A stretch of 64,000 nucleotides of DNA from Pseudomonas vlassakiae (GTDB lineage Bacteria > Pseudomonadota > Gammaproteobacteria > Pseudomonadales > Pseudomonadaceae). The notes below the pieces were generated by a model. The model saw only the letters and a list, made by a program, of their open reading frames with translations. It searched no databases and was not told where the DNA came from. Within the stretch, counting starts at the first letter, position 1. Every line of letters starts with the position of its first letter. The translations under genes were made by a program, and so were the position numbers. Shown here piece by piece: positions 49,573-59,800 of this stretch. The stretch spans positions 86,601 through 150,600 of the forward strand of contig NZ_JABWRP020000016.1 of NCBI RefSeq assembly GCF_014269035.2. Reading direction: 5' to 3'.

Positions 49573-51099
49573 TTAGCGCAGGCTGATGGTGGTGTTCACA
49601 CCGTCATTGACGCTGTCGTCATCGAACCAACGGGCGGTGACGGTCTTGGTCTGAGTGTAGAACTGCACCACCTGCTTGCCGTACGGGCCGAGGTCGCCGA
49701 GCTTGGAGCCGCGCGAGCCGGTGAAGCTGAAGAACGGTACCGGTACCGGAATCGGAATGTTGATACCCACCTGGCCGATGTCGATCTCGCTCTGGAACTT
49801 GCGCGCCGCCGCGCCGCTCTGGGTGAACAGGCCGGTACCGTTGCCGAACGGGTTGGCGTTGACCAGGGCAATGGCTTCGTCAAGCGTGTCGACTTCCAGG
49901 GTCACCAGCACCGGGCCGAAGATTTCCTGGGTGTACACCTGCATGTCGGTCTTCACCCCGGAGAACAGGGTCGGGCCGACGAAGTTGCCTTGTTCATAGC
50001 CCGGCACCTTGACCCCACGGCCATCGAGTTCGAGCTTGGCACCTTCCCGGATACCGCTTTCGATCAGGCCCAGCACACGCTCCTTGGCGCGCTTGGAAAC
50101 CACCGGGCCGACATCGGTGCCGGGCTCGCACCCGGCGTTGACCTTGAGCTTGCTGGCCGCCTCCTTGATGTCTGGCAGCCAGTCACGCGCCTTGCCCACC
50201 AGCACCGCCACCGAGGTGGCCATGCAGCGCTGGCCTGCTGCACCGAAGGCGGCACCGACCAGGGCGTTGACGGTTTGCGTGCGGTTGGCGTCTGGCAGCA
50301 CCACGGCGTGGTTCTTGGCGCCCATCATCGATTGCACACGCTTGCCGTGCTGGCTGGCCAGGTTGTACACGTGAGTGCCAACTTCGGTGGAACCGACGAA
50401 GGAGATCGCCTTGATGTCTGGGTGGGTGCAGATTGCATCGACCACCTGCTTGCCGCCGTGCACCACGTTGAGCACGCCAGCCGGCACACCGGCCTCCAGC
50501 GCCAGCTCGACCAGCAACATGGTCGACAGCGGGTCCTGCTCGGAAGGCTTGAGGACAAAGGTGTTGCCGCAGACGATGGCCATCGGGAACATCCACAGCG
50601 GGATCATCGCCGGGAAGTTGAACGGGGTGATGCCGGCGCACACGCCGATGGGCTGGCGCAGGGTGTAGGTGTCCACGCCACTGGCGACGTTCTCGGCGAA
50701 TTCGCCCATCTGCAGAGTGCCAATGGAAGCCGCGTGCTCGACCACTTCCAGGCCGCGGAAGATATCGCCTTCGGCGTCGGCAAGGGTCTTGCCCTGCTCG
50801 GCGCTGAGCACCTGGGCGATGCGTTTGGTGTGTTCGCGGATCAGCGCCTGCAGCTTGAGCATGATGCGCATGCGCGCACCGATCGGGGTGTCACGCCAGG
50901 TCTTGAAGGCGCGCTGGCCGGCAGCCACGGCGGCATCCACTTCTTCGACGGTGGCGAACGGTACCCGCGCCAGCACTTCTTGGGTGGCCGGGTTGACGAT
51001 GTCGCGCCATTCGCTGGTTTTCGACTCGACCCATTGGCCGTCGATCAGCAGCTTGACCTGCTCGACCTTGGTCTTGTCAGGGGACTGTGGTGCGTTCAT
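49573..51099 (-). CDS. mmsA: Methylmalonate-semialdehyde dehydrogenase MmsA
   Basis: A 508-residue CoA-acylating aldehyde dehydrogenase. Key motifs are 'ITPFNFPAMIPLWMFPMAIV', 'SFVGSTEVGTHVYN' for NAD binding, and the catalytic Cys in 'FGAAGQRCMATSVAVLVG'. It converts methylmalonate semialdehyde to propionyl-CoA in valine (and myo-inositol or thymine) breakdown. The ATG at 51099 follows AAGGAG. A LysR gene is divergent 132 bases away; the P. aeruginosa mmsAB operon instead has the AraC-type MmsR. Confidence 0.95.
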   Translation of the reverse strand: MNAPQSPDKTKVEQVKLLIDGQWVESKTSEWRDIVNPATQEVLARVPFATVEEVDAAVAAGQRAFKTWRDTPIGARMRIMLKLQALIREHTKRIAQVLSAEQGKTLADAEGDIFRGLEVVEHAASIGTLQMGEFAENVASGVDTYTLRQPIGVCAGITPFNFPAMIPLWMFPMAIVCGNTFVLKPSEQDPLSTMLLVELALEAGVPAGVLNVVHGGKQVVDAICTHPDIKAISFVGSTEVGTHVYNLASQHGKRVQSMMGAKNHAVVLPDANRTQTVNALVGAAFGAAGQRCMATSVAVLVGKARDWLPDIKEAASKLKVNAGCEPGTDVGPVVSKRAKERVLGLIESGIREGAKLELDGRGVKVPGYEQGNFVGPTLFSGVKTDMQVYTQEIFGPVLVTLEVDTLDEAIALVNANPFGNGTGLFTQSGAAARKFQSEIDIGQVGINIPIPVPVPFFSFTGSRGSKLGDLGPYGKQVVQFYTQTKTVTARWFDDDSVNDGVNTTISLR

Positions 51100-51231
51100 C
51101 TGCGTTCTCCTTGGAATTATTGTCAGGACGAGATCGCCAGCGCCGGGCAAACGCGAGGTGGCGCCTTGGGGCTTTTTTCGAGTATAGATGTGCAAACATC
51201 CAACAAGAACGCACAAAAAAACCGGATCAAC

Positions 51232-52176
51232 ATGCAAAAAGACCTGACCTCCCTCAGTGCGCTGAACTGGGACGACCTGAAGTTCTTCCTCGAAGTGGCG
51301 CGCACGCGCAAAGCCAGCAGCGCGGCCAAACGCCTGGCCGTCGACTACACCACGGTATCGCGGCGCATCAGCTCGCTGGAGGGGGCGATGGGCACGCTGC
51401 TGTTCGAAAAGTCACGCACCAACGGCTTTGTCCTGACCGCCGAGGGGCAACGCCTGCTGGGCTACGCGGAGTCGATCGAGAGCACCTTGCACATGGCCTG
51501 CGAACAGGTCTCCGGCTCCGGCGTGGCGCTCTCGGGGCATGTGCGCATGGGGTGCACCGAAGGCTTTGGCAGTTTTTTCGTCACCCCGCAGCTGAGCCAC
51601 TTCGTCGATGCCTACCCGGCGATCTCGGTAGATATCCTGCCGCTGCCGCACTTCATCAGCCTGTCCAAGCGCGAGGCGGACATCGTCATCGCCCTGGAGC
51701 GGCCAGAACATGGGCCTTATGTGTGCTGCAAGCTGTGCGACTATCGGCTGCGGCTGTATGCGACCCAGGAGTATCTCGACAACCATGCGCCGATCCGCCA
51801 GGTCAGCGATCTGGCCAGCCACCCGTTCATCAGCTATGTGGACGACCTGGCGTTCAGTTCAGAGTTGCTGTACCTGGCCAACCTGATTCCCAACGCCAAT
51901 GCGCATTTGCGCAGTACCAGTGTGATTGCCCAATACACCGCAGCGCTGCAGGGGCGTGGGCTGGCGATATTGCCGTGCTTCCTGGCGGCGCAGGATACGC
52001 GGCTGGTGACGGTGTTGCCGGAGGAGATCGAGGTGACGCGGCAATTCTGGATGTATTGCCGGGAGGATTTGAGGAAGTTGAAGCGGATTACTCTGTTGTG
52101 GGATTACATCCGCGGGGTGACCGAGGCGAATGCGCCGTTGTTGATGGGTGAGACGCGCGAGATGCGCTTTGCTTAG
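51232..52176 (+). CDS. LysR-type regulator divergent from mmsAB
   Basis: A 314-residue LysR regulator. Helix-turn-helix at 'RKASSAAKRLAVDYTTVSRR' (about 26-45) and an effector domain with 'VRMGCTEGFGSFFVTPQLSH' and 'LPLPHFISLSKREADIVIAL'. Divergence from mmsA suggests it controls the operon. The ATG at 51232 gives the family-like N-terminus; the frame stays open far upstream across mmsAB on the opposite strand, but that part is an antisense shadow. A large palindrome lies downstream. Confidence 0.9.
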   Translation: MQKDLTSLSALNWDDLKFFLEVARTRKASSAAKRLAVDYTTVSRRISSLEGAMGTLLFEKSRTNGFVLTAEGQRLLGYAESIESTLHMACEQVSGSGVALSGHVRMGCTEGFGSFFVTPQLSHFVDAYPAISVDILPLPHFISLSKREADIVIALERPEHGPYVCCKLCDYRLRLYATQEYLDNHAPIRQVSDLASHPFISYVDDLAFSSELLYLANLIPNANAHLRSTSVIAQYTAALQGRGLAILPCFLAAQDTRLVTVLPEEIEVTRQFWMYCREDLRKLKRITLLWDYIRGVTEANAPLLMGETREMRFA

Positions 52177-52222
52177 GGTTGATGAAGGTCTTTAGGTGTT
52201 CGCCAGAGCATTTCCAGCGCCT

Positions 52223-52258
52223 ATGAGAACGAGCGCCGCGCGCGGCGCTCGATCTCAT
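52223..52258. repeat. 36-base near-perfect palindrome between LysR gene and yfiB
   Basis: Eighteen-base arms with one mismatch, centred on the perfect 20-mer GAGCGCCGCGCGCGGCGCTC at 52231-52250. It lies between convergent genes, has no U-run on either side, and differs from the REP elements of this window. Confidence 0.8.
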
Positions 52259-52322
52259 GAGCGCCGAAAGTCTCAAGGCAGGCACCTGTCAGCTACACCG
52301 CACTGTATTCTCTACAGCTATT

Positions 52323-52814
52323 TCAATAAGACGCCACCACAATCGACACCCGCCGGTTCTCGGTCCGCCCGGCGCTGGTGCGGTTGTCCGCCACTGGCTG
52401 CGTGCTGCCCAGCCCACGGGTATGAATGTTCTGCGCCTGCATGCCAACGTCGATCAACGCCTTGGCCACACTCTGCGCGCGTCGCTCGGACAACTGCTGG
52501 TTGTAGGCGGCCTTGCCCGAAGCATCGGCGTGGCCATCAACACGCACGCTCTGGATACCCACGCCCAGCAAAGCCTTGCCGATCCGCTCGACGATCGCCT
52601 GGCTCGGGGCATTGAGACTGTCCAGGTCGCTGCCGAACAGCACCTTGCCCGACAGGTCGAATGCCCAGCCTTCCTCGGTAGGGGCGAAGCCTTCACGCTT
52701 GAGGACGGCGATCTGTTCGGCGCTCAGCCCTTTGGGTGGCGCGCTCTGGCACCCTGTCAACGCCAGCAAGGCCAGCAACATCACGACGAATGAAAGACGC
52801 AAACGCTGTATCAC
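52323..52814 (-). CDS. yfiB: OmpA-like lipoprotein YfiB
   Basis: A 163-residue outer-membrane lipoprotein: signal with lipobox 'LALTGC' (Cys at about 22), a short linker, then an OmpA-like peptidoglycan-binding domain ('VRVDGHADASGKAAYNQQLS', 'ERRAQSVAKALID', 'GRTENRRVSIV'). It is the last gene of yfiR-yfiN-yfiB. In P. aeruginosa YfiB sequesters YfiR at the outer membrane under envelope stress, releasing YfiN activity. It starts 3 bases after the yfiN stop. Confidence 0.92.
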   Translation of the reverse strand: MIQRLRLSFVVMLLALLALTGCQSAPPKGLSAEQIAVLKREGFAPTEEGWAFDLSGKVLFGSDLDSLNAPSQAIVERIGKALLGVGIQSVRVDGHADASGKAAYNQQLSERRAQSVAKALIDVGMQAQNIHTRGLGSTQPVADNRTSAGRTENRRVSIVVASY

Positions 52815-52817
52815 GGT

Positions 52818-54092
52818 TCAACTCCTGTTGCTGGAATCGGCGGCGGACCGTTCCGTCTGCGCCGCTTGCCACTGGCCACGGCGCTTGCGCTTGGCCTGGT
52901 ACATCGCCGCATCGGCGGCATTGAGGAGGCTGGCAGGGTCATTGCCATCCTCCGGGTAATAGGCGATGCCGACACTGAGCGACGTGGTGAGGCTTTCGCC
53001 GCTCTCGAGCAGCATCGGCAGCTGCATGCTGGCGATGATCTTTTCGGCGATGCGCTCTGCGTCCTCACGCGAGTGCAACGGAGTCAGCAGCACGGCAAAC
53101 TCGTCACCCCCCAGGCGGGCCACCAGATCGTGCTCGCGCAGTTGCGCACGCACGCGGTCGGCCACGTTGATCAGTACTTCGTCGCCCACGGCATGGCCGA
53201 GGCTGTCGTTGATCTGCTTGAAGTGGTCACTGTCGAGGAACAGCAGCGCCACATGGTCTTGCTGCCGTGCAGCATTGCGCAGGCTGCGGCTGAGGCGCCC
53301 CTCGAAGAACGCGCGGTTGGGCAGGCCGGTAAGGCTATCGTGGCTGGCCTGGTGAGCCAGGGTGGCGTTCTCGTTTTGCAGGTGGCCGTGCCAGACCTCC
53401 AGTTCATCGAGCAAGGCATTGAAATCGTTGCCCAACTCGTTCAGCTCGGCAATGGGCGCTTCCGGCACACGGCGGTCGAAACTGCGTTCGCGACGTGCGG
53501 CGTGGGCGACACTGGCCAGGCTGCGCAGGGGGCGCACGATGTCGCCAAGCAGGCGCCGCGACAGGTACAAGGCAACGAAGGCACTGAGGATCGTGCAGAA
53601 CAGGATGCCGGCAAGGCCGCTGAGCAGGAACAGCAGCAAGCTGCGGCCCTGGCCGACCAGCTCGATATGCCCGACTTGCTGTTGCTGGTGCATGATCGGC
53701 AGGTTGATCGGCCCATTCAACAAGGCCGACGCCACCTGCGCCTCAAGGTGCCCGAGCACGCCTTCTTCACGGCGCTGCCAGTGCGCCAACTGCTCCCCAT
53801 CGTTGTTGAATACCTTGGCGTCCGCCACTTCTTCGGTTTTGGCGATCAGTTCCAGCGCCTCATGGGCCGCTGCGCTGTCGTCGAATACCACCGCGGCTTC
53901 GACGGTGTAGTTGATCGAACGGGCAATCAGGTGCAGGTTGTGGTGGGCGTACACACGCAGGGCCAGCACACCGAGCAGGGTCAGCGAGATACCGGCCAGG
54001 CCCACTGCCATCAGGGCAACGCTGAGGTGGCCGCGGCCGAGTACCGAACGCAAGGTGGGACGCACGCCGGCCTTCCAGGCTGAACGCTTCAT
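52818..54092 (-). CDS. yfiN: Diguanylate cyclase YfiN (TpbB)
   Basis: A 424-residue inner-membrane c-di-GMP synthase: first helix (about 24-47), a periplasmic CHASE8-like sensor, second helix (about 152-174), HAMP, and a GGDEF domain. The active-site motif 'GGDEF' is intact and the RxxD inhibitory site ('REHD') lies five residues before it, so product inhibition is expected. YfiR represses it from the periplasm. The start overlaps the yfiR stop by four bases (ATGA). Confidence 0.94.
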   Translation of the reverse strand: MKRSAWKAGVRPTLRSVLGRGHLSVALMAVGLAGISLTLLGVLALRVYAHHNLHLIARSINYTVEAAVVFDDSAAAHEALELIAKTEEVADAKVFNNDGEQLAHWQRREEGVLGHLEAQVASALLNGPINLPIMHQQQQVGHIELVGQGRSLLLFLLSGLAGILFCTILSAFVALYLSRRLLGDIVRPLRSLASVAHAARRERSFDRRVPEAPIAELNELGNDFNALLDELEVWHGHLQNENATLAHQASHDSLTGLPNRAFFEGRLSRSLRNAARQQDHVALLFLDSDHFKQINDSLGHAVGDEVLINVADRVRAQLREHDLVARLGGDEFAVLLTPLHSREDAERIAEKIIASMQLPMLLESGESLTTSLSVGIAYYPEDGNDPASLLNAADAAMYQAKRKRRGQWQAAQTERSAADSSNRS

Positions 54093-54655
54093 GGCACAGC
54101 TCCGCGTCGCCGTGACAGTTGCAACACGCTGGGATGGATACGCACGCCGGAACGTGCCACGGAGTCGAGGTTGACCTCGAACGCGACCTGCTGGTCACCG
54201 ACGCGCAGGCAGAACAGGCTACCCACCGTGCACGGGTCGTCAGCTTCGCTGATGCTCAGTACCGGATGGCCATTGATGGCCTGGAACAGGTGATCGCGCT
54301 GGGCATCGTCGAGCTTGCCGATGTACACCGCGTCACAGGCTTGGGCGACGTTCCGGTCGTCGGCCAGCAGGCGGCGCACCTGCAAGGGTTGGCCGGAGTT
54401 CTGCACGTTGCCCCTGATCAAGTCGTCGGCATATTCGGTCGGGCCGACCATGCACAAGCGCAAGGGCACAGGTTCGGTAGGCCAGCGGGCATAGCTGAAG
54501 ATGCCCAGGACCACTTGGGTTACCGCCTTGGCACGCTGCTGGGCCTGAGCGGAGGTGGCGGAACCGCCCGCCTGGACGGGGCCGGCCAACAGCGACAGGG
54601 CAACTAGAAGCAGCAAAAGCGCACAGCCTGTCAACCGCTCCCTGGCGCCTGTCAT
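54089..54655 (-). CDS. yfiR: Periplasmic YfiN repressor YfiR
   Basis: A 188-residue secreted protein with a signal peptide ('ALLLLLVALSLLAGPVQA', cut near residue 29). The mature part has four Cys ('LRLCMVG', 'VAQACDAVY', 'DDPCTVGSLFCLRVG'), matching the two disulfides of P. aeruginosa YfiR that make it redox-sensitive. It binds the periplasmic domain of YfiN and switches off c-di-GMP synthesis. First gene of the yfiRNB operon. Confidence 0.93.
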   Translation of the reverse strand: MTGARERLTGCALLLLLVALSLLAGPVQAGGSATSAQAQQRAKAVTQVVLGIFSYARWPTEPVPLRLCMVGPTEYADDLIRGNVQNSGQPLQVRRLLADDRNVAQACDAVYIGKLDDAQRDHLFQAINGHPVLSISEADDPCTVGSLFCLRVGDQQVAFEVNLDSVARSGVRIHPSVLQLSRRRGAVP

Positions 54656-54724
54656 GTGAGAATTCTCTCAAAACCTGTCTGAGTCGGCGCAACGATAGCA
54701 CAACGCCGGCTAGCTGTAGGAGCG

Positions 54725-56800
54725 TCAGACTTGTTCAAGCATCAGGCCGGAAATACGCCGTACCTTGCGCAGCACCGCTTCCTCGAAAATGCCTTGGCGC
54801 GGCTCGATCAAGCTGAAGCAATGCTTGGCCCGGGTAATGCCGGTGTACACCAGTTCCTTGGTCAGCACCGGGTTGAGTGCATCCGGCAGCACCAGCGCGG
54901 TGTGGCTGAACTCGGAGCCCTGGGACTTATGCACCGTCATGGCGTAAACGGTCTCCACCTCGTTGAGGCGGCTGGGCAGCACGAAGCGCACCCCACCACT
55001 GCCGTCGTTACGCGGGAACGCCACACGCAGCAGCGCTTCACCGTGCTCGTCCGGCAAGCGCAGGGCAATACCAATGTCGCCGTTCATCAAGCCCAAGCCG
55101 TAGTCGTTGCGCGTCACCAGCACCGGGCGACCTTCATACCACGGTTGCTGGTTGTCGATCAGCCCGGCATTGTGCAGCACCCGCGCCACACGCTCGTTGA
55201 GGCCTTCGACACCCCAGGGCCCCTTGCGCACGGCGCACAGCAGCTGGAAGTCTTCGAAACTGTGCAGCACCCTGGCAGCCCACTGTTCCCAGCGCGGATC
55301 GTCGAAAGCGCTGCCCGGTGCGGGGCGATGGCGGCCAATGGCGCGCAGGTAGCTGCGATAGCCCTGAGGCCCTTCGTTACCGCGGTCGAGGCCGTCGAGA
55401 ATCAGGCGGTCGAAAGCCCGATCCTGCTCACCGCGCAGCGCCAGGCCGAACACGTCCGCTGGCGGCATGCTCAGCAGGTCGCGTGCCGCCTGGGCCTCCT
55501 GGCGGTTGACCAGGCGCGCCAGCTGGCCGATGCCACTGCCTTCCCCAAAACGTCGCGAGAAGCGCAGCATCACCACTTGCTGGGCTAGCGGATTGCGTTG
55601 CGCATCGCCGGTTTTCAGGCCACTGGCGGCCAGCGGTTGGCCGCCGATGTGTTCCAGCCAGGCCTGGGTCGCGGGCGAATAGCAGCCCTCTTCGGCATCC
55701 CGGCACAGGTCTCCGAGTACGGCGCCAGCCTCGACCGACGCCAGCTGGTCCTTGTCCCCGAGCAGAATCAGCCGCGCCTTTGGCGGCAATGCCTGCAGCA
55801 AGTTGGCCATCATCTCCAGGTCGATCATCGACGCCTCGTCGACCACCAGCACATCCAGCGGCAGCAGATTACCGGCGTGGTGACGGAAGTGCCGCGAGCC
55901 TGGGCGGCTGCCGAGCAGGCGATGCACGGTGCTGACGTCGGTGGGGATCTGCCTGCGCACCTCGGCGCTGACCTGCAACCGTTCAACCTGCTGGCCAATG
56001 GATTCGGTCAGCCGTGCGGCGGCCTTGCCGGTCGGCGCGGCCAGGCGAATACGCAGCGGCCTGCCCTGCTCCACCGCAGGCGCCTGTAGCAGCGCCAACA
56101 AACGCACCACCGTGGTGGTCTTGCCGGTGCCAGGGCCGCCAGTGATGATGCTGAAGCCTGCACGGGTGGCCAGGGCGCAGGCGAGTTTCTGCCAGTCCAC
56201 CTGCCCAGCCAGGGCGCCTTCGTCGAACAGCTGCGCCAGGCGCGCAGGCAGGTCGGCCGGGGTTGCTTCCTCCTGGCTCAGGCGCTGGCGCAGGGTCTGG
56301 TCGATCTGCCGCTCGTAGCTCCAGTAGCGGCGCAGGTACAGGCGCTGGCCGCTGAGCACCAGCGGACGCGCGTGCTGGCCCGGCGTATTGCCGGCAGCCA
56401 CCAAGGGGCTCGCGGCAATGCGCTGCAGCCAGGTGGGCAGGCCGAGGTTGGCCAGCAGCTGCGAGGGCAACAGCAACGGGCCGATCAGGGCATCGCCTTC
56501 GGGTGGCAGGGACAGGGCGAAATCCGGCTCGGCGAGGGTTTGTTGCAGGTCGAGGCAGACATGCCCGTGGCCCAGCTGGTGGCTGGCCAGTGCTGCCGCC
56601 AGCAGCAGCAACGGGTCACTGCCAGGGGCCCGCTCTTCAAGAAAGCTGACGAACGCCCGGTCGAGCGCACGCAGCCAGCCTCGCTCGACCCAGCGATCGA
56701 GCAACTGCAGCAGGTCCGCACTGTTGTGCTGGGGAGCCAGTGCCAGCAGGTGTTCAGCGTGCAGTGGTGCAGGCAAGAGATCGTCGAGGGTTCGGCTCAT
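54725..56800 (-). CDS. recD: RecBCD subunit RecD (5'-3' helicase)
   Basis: A 691-residue superfamily 1B helicase. Walker A is in 'SIITGGPGTGKTTTVVRLL', Walker B in 'DVLVVDEASMID', and the C-terminal motif 'YAMTVHKSQGSEFSHTALVL' is typical of RecD. It is the fast 5'-3' motor of RecBCD, which degrades and processes double-strand ends. It overlaps recB by ATGA (56797-56800). Length is slightly above the E. coli protein (608). Confidence 0.95.
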   Translation of the reverse strand: MSRTLDDLLPAPLHAEHLLALAPQHNSADLLQLLDRWVERGWLRALDRAFVSFLEERAPGSDPLLLLAAALASHQLGHGHVCLDLQQTLAEPDFALSLPPEGDALIGPLLLPSQLLANLGLPTWLQRIAASPLVAAGNTPGQHARPLVLSGQRLYLRRYWSYERQIDQTLRQRLSQEEATPADLPARLAQLFDEGALAGQVDWQKLACALATRAGFSIITGGPGTGKTTTVVRLLALLQAPAVEQGRPLRIRLAAPTGKAAARLTESIGQQVERLQVSAEVRRQIPTDVSTVHRLLGSRPGSRHFRHHAGNLLPLDVLVVDEASMIDLEMMANLLQALPPKARLILLGDKDQLASVEAGAVLGDLCRDAEEGCYSPATQAWLEHIGGQPLAASGLKTGDAQRNPLAQQVVMLRFSRRFGEGSGIGQLARLVNRQEAQAARDLLSMPPADVFGLALRGEQDRAFDRLILDGLDRGNEGPQGYRSYLRAIGRHRPAPGSAFDDPRWEQWAARVLHSFEDFQLLCAVRKGPWGVEGLNERVARVLHNAGLIDNQQPWYEGRPVLVTRNDYGLGLMNGDIGIALRLPDEHGEALLRVAFPRNDGSGGVRFVLPSRLNEVETVYAMTVHKSQGSEFSHTALVLPDALNPVLTKELVYTGITRAKHCFSLIEPRQGIFEEAVLRKVRRISGLMLEQV

Positions 56801-59800
56801 GTCAGGGCTCCGGCAAACAGGTCCTGCTGCTCAGGCTGGTGTGCGCCCCGGAACAGCGCGTCGAGGGCCTCGATCAGCTCGCGTGGCGGCCTGGCGAAGT
56901 ACACGCCGTGGCCACTGCAGCTGGCGCCACGCAGGAAAATGAACAGGGCACCGCCGACATGGCGGTCGTAATCGTAATCCGGCAGCCGTGCGCGCAGCTG
57001 GCGATGCAGGGCCAGCAGGTAGAGCACGTACTGCAGGTCGTAGCGGTGTCCAAGGATGGCTTTTTCCATGGCCTGGGTGTCGTAGGCCTGGGTGTCCGGG
57101 CCCAGCCAGTTGGACTTGTAGTCAGCCACGTAATAGCGCCCGTCGAGCTCGTATGCCAAGTCGATGAAACCTTTGAACATGCCATTGAGCAAGGTCGGCT
57201 GCGCAGCCGGGCGAGCCGTGCCGGGGTAGGTATGCCGGGCCACCAGGCGGTCGAGTTGCTCGGCGTCGACGTTGTGGCTGGCGAACCAGAACTCCATCTC
57301 GATCTGGTAATGCTGCAGTTGCGCGAGCGTCAGCTGCGAAGGGCCGGCCGGCAGCGGCTCGTTGAGCAGGCGCTGCAGCCACTGGCTGAGTGTCGGAATC
57401 CAGCCGGTCCAGCCGCGGCGGTTGCAACGTTGGCCAACCGTACGTTCGATGAGCTTGGGGTTGCCGGCGACCTCGGCAAAGCCTTCACGTCCGGCCCACT
57501 CCAGCAGCCCATGGAGGAAAGTGCCCGGGTTGGGGCCACGGGGAAAGCGATGGATGTCGCCGCCGTCGCCGGGTACTTCACGGATCGGTTGGGTATCGGC
57601 AACTTCGTCATCGAGCAGTTGCTGGGCCTGTGAGCTGTCGGCGCCGAGGGTCTGTTCACCCACGCGCAAGGCACTGTAGGACGCGATCCACCAATGTTCG
57701 GCGGCGGCCCGTCGTGGCTTGCGTGCGGGTATCAGCTCGTGTTCGGCCTGGGACGCACGGTAGCGCTCATCACTGGCCTGCGGCAGGGCCGGGCAGGCAA
57801 TGTGTTCACAGCCAGCCAGCAAGCTCTGCAGCCACTCCTTGAGGTGCTCCGAGCTGGGCAGTGGCAGGCCACCACCTAGCAGGTAGCCGAGCGCCGAGCG
57901 GTGCAGTTGCGAACGCTTCTGGCTGCCGCGCTTGAGGTCGGCGACACCCAGCCAGCAGGCGTGCTGGGCACGCGTCAGCGCGACGTAGAGCAGGCGCAGG
58001 TCTTCGGCCAGGCGCTCCTCGTCGGCCAGGGCGACCTGCGCTGCGTCAGGAGTGAGCGTCAGCTGCGCGTTGCCCAGGCTGTCGTGCCAGGCCAGGGGCA
58101 GGCGGCTGCCATCCACCGGCTTGCTGGTGCAGATGAACGGCAGATAGACCAGCGGGTATTCCAGGCCTTTGGACTTGTGAATAGTCACCACTTTGACCAG
58201 CTGCTCGTCGCTCTCCAGCCGCAGGATCTGCTCCTCGCCCGCTTGACCGGAATTGGCCAGATGCTCGGCGAGGTGACGGATCAGCGCCTGTTCGCCGTCC
58301 AGCTCAGTGGCCGCCTGCTGCAGCAGTTCGGCCAGGTGCAGCAGGTTGGTCAGCACGCGCTCACCCTCCGTGCGGCCGATCAGCGTGCGCGGCAACTCAA
58401 AGTCGTGCAGCAGGTGCCGCAACATGGGCAGCACACCCTGACGCTGCCAGATCTCTCGGTAGCGACGAAAACGCATGACCCAGCCCTCCCAGACCCGCTC
58501 GTCCTGGTTCAGCTGGTCAAGTTCAGCCAGCGACAGCTCCAGGGTCATGCTGGCCAGCGCGGCCTTGAGCAGGCGTTCGGAGTCCGGCTCGGCACAGGCC
58601 TTTAGCCAGGCCAGCAAGTCATGGGCCTCCTGGGCAGCGAATACCGAATCCTTGTCGGACAGGTACACGCTGCGCACATCGCGGGCGGCAAGCTCGTTGC
58701 GCACCAACTGCGCTTCATGGCCATCACGTACCAGGATGGCAATGTCCGAAGGCTGGCATGGGCGCAGTTCGCCCTGGTCATCGCTGAAGCCGGTCACCCC
58801 GCGCTGGCCGCCATTCAATACGCAAACGATATGGCTGGCGCAGCTGGCGGCCAGCTGCTGACGGTAGAGCGTGCTGGATAACGGCTCTTCGCTTTCCAGC
58901 TGCCAGCAGTGCAGTGCCGCACACGCCTTGCCGTCGATCAACAGGCGTTCACTGCGGCCCTTGGCGCGAACCTCGACGAACGGCAACGGGTTGTCGTCGG
59001 CTTCGCGGAACAGGAAGGCACCCTTGCCCTGCTCGCGGCCTTCGGCCTGCATGAAGACTCGGTTGACCGCCGCAACCATCGCCTGGCTGGAGCGGTAGTT
59101 GGTGTCCAGGCTGTGCAGCCGGCCGGCGGTGGCGCGCCGGGCCGACAGGTAGGTGTAGATATCGGCGCCACGGAAGGCGTAGATCGCCTGCTTGGGGTCG
59201 CCGATCATGAACAGGCCGGTGTCCGGGTTGTTCTCGCTGATCCGATAGATGCTTTCGAAAATGCCGTACTGGACCGGGTCGGTGTCCTGGAATTCGTCGA
59301 TCAACGCCACCGGGAACTGCTCGCGGATCAGCGCCGCCAGGCGTTCTCCCGACTCCGTGCGCAACGCCTGCTGCAGACGTAGCAACATATCGTCGAAGCC
59401 CATCTCGGCGCGGCGGCGTTTTTCCACTTCGAAACGCGCCGCAACCCAAGCGGCGGCATGTTCAAGCAAGCGGGCATCCGGGCTGGTCAGGTCCTGCAGT
59501 TGTTGCTGCAGGTTCTGCATGGCATGCAGGGCCGGGTGGTCGGGCGGATCGGTTTTCCAGGCTTCAGCCATCCCGGCCGGGGTCAGGCGGGTAAAGCCGG
59601 TGCCCAGGTCAAGCTCCACCGTTTGTTCATCACTGGCCCATTTACGCAGTTTCTCGAACCAGGGCTCGAAGTAACGCGCCTGCAGTTTGCGGCCATCGGC
59701 CTGTTTCGCTGCCACGGCGGCGTGGCAGATCTGCTGCAGTTCATCCGCCCATTGGGCCCACGGGGCCTTGAGTTGGCGTAACTGCTCGACGCGCTGTTGC

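Noticed and set aside
48943..51231. Very long plus-strand open frame continuous with the LysR gene, covering mmsAB in antisense
   Set aside because: The protein is low-complexity and unlike any family, while the minus strand encodes clear MmsA and MmsB; only the part from 51232 is a real LysR gene.
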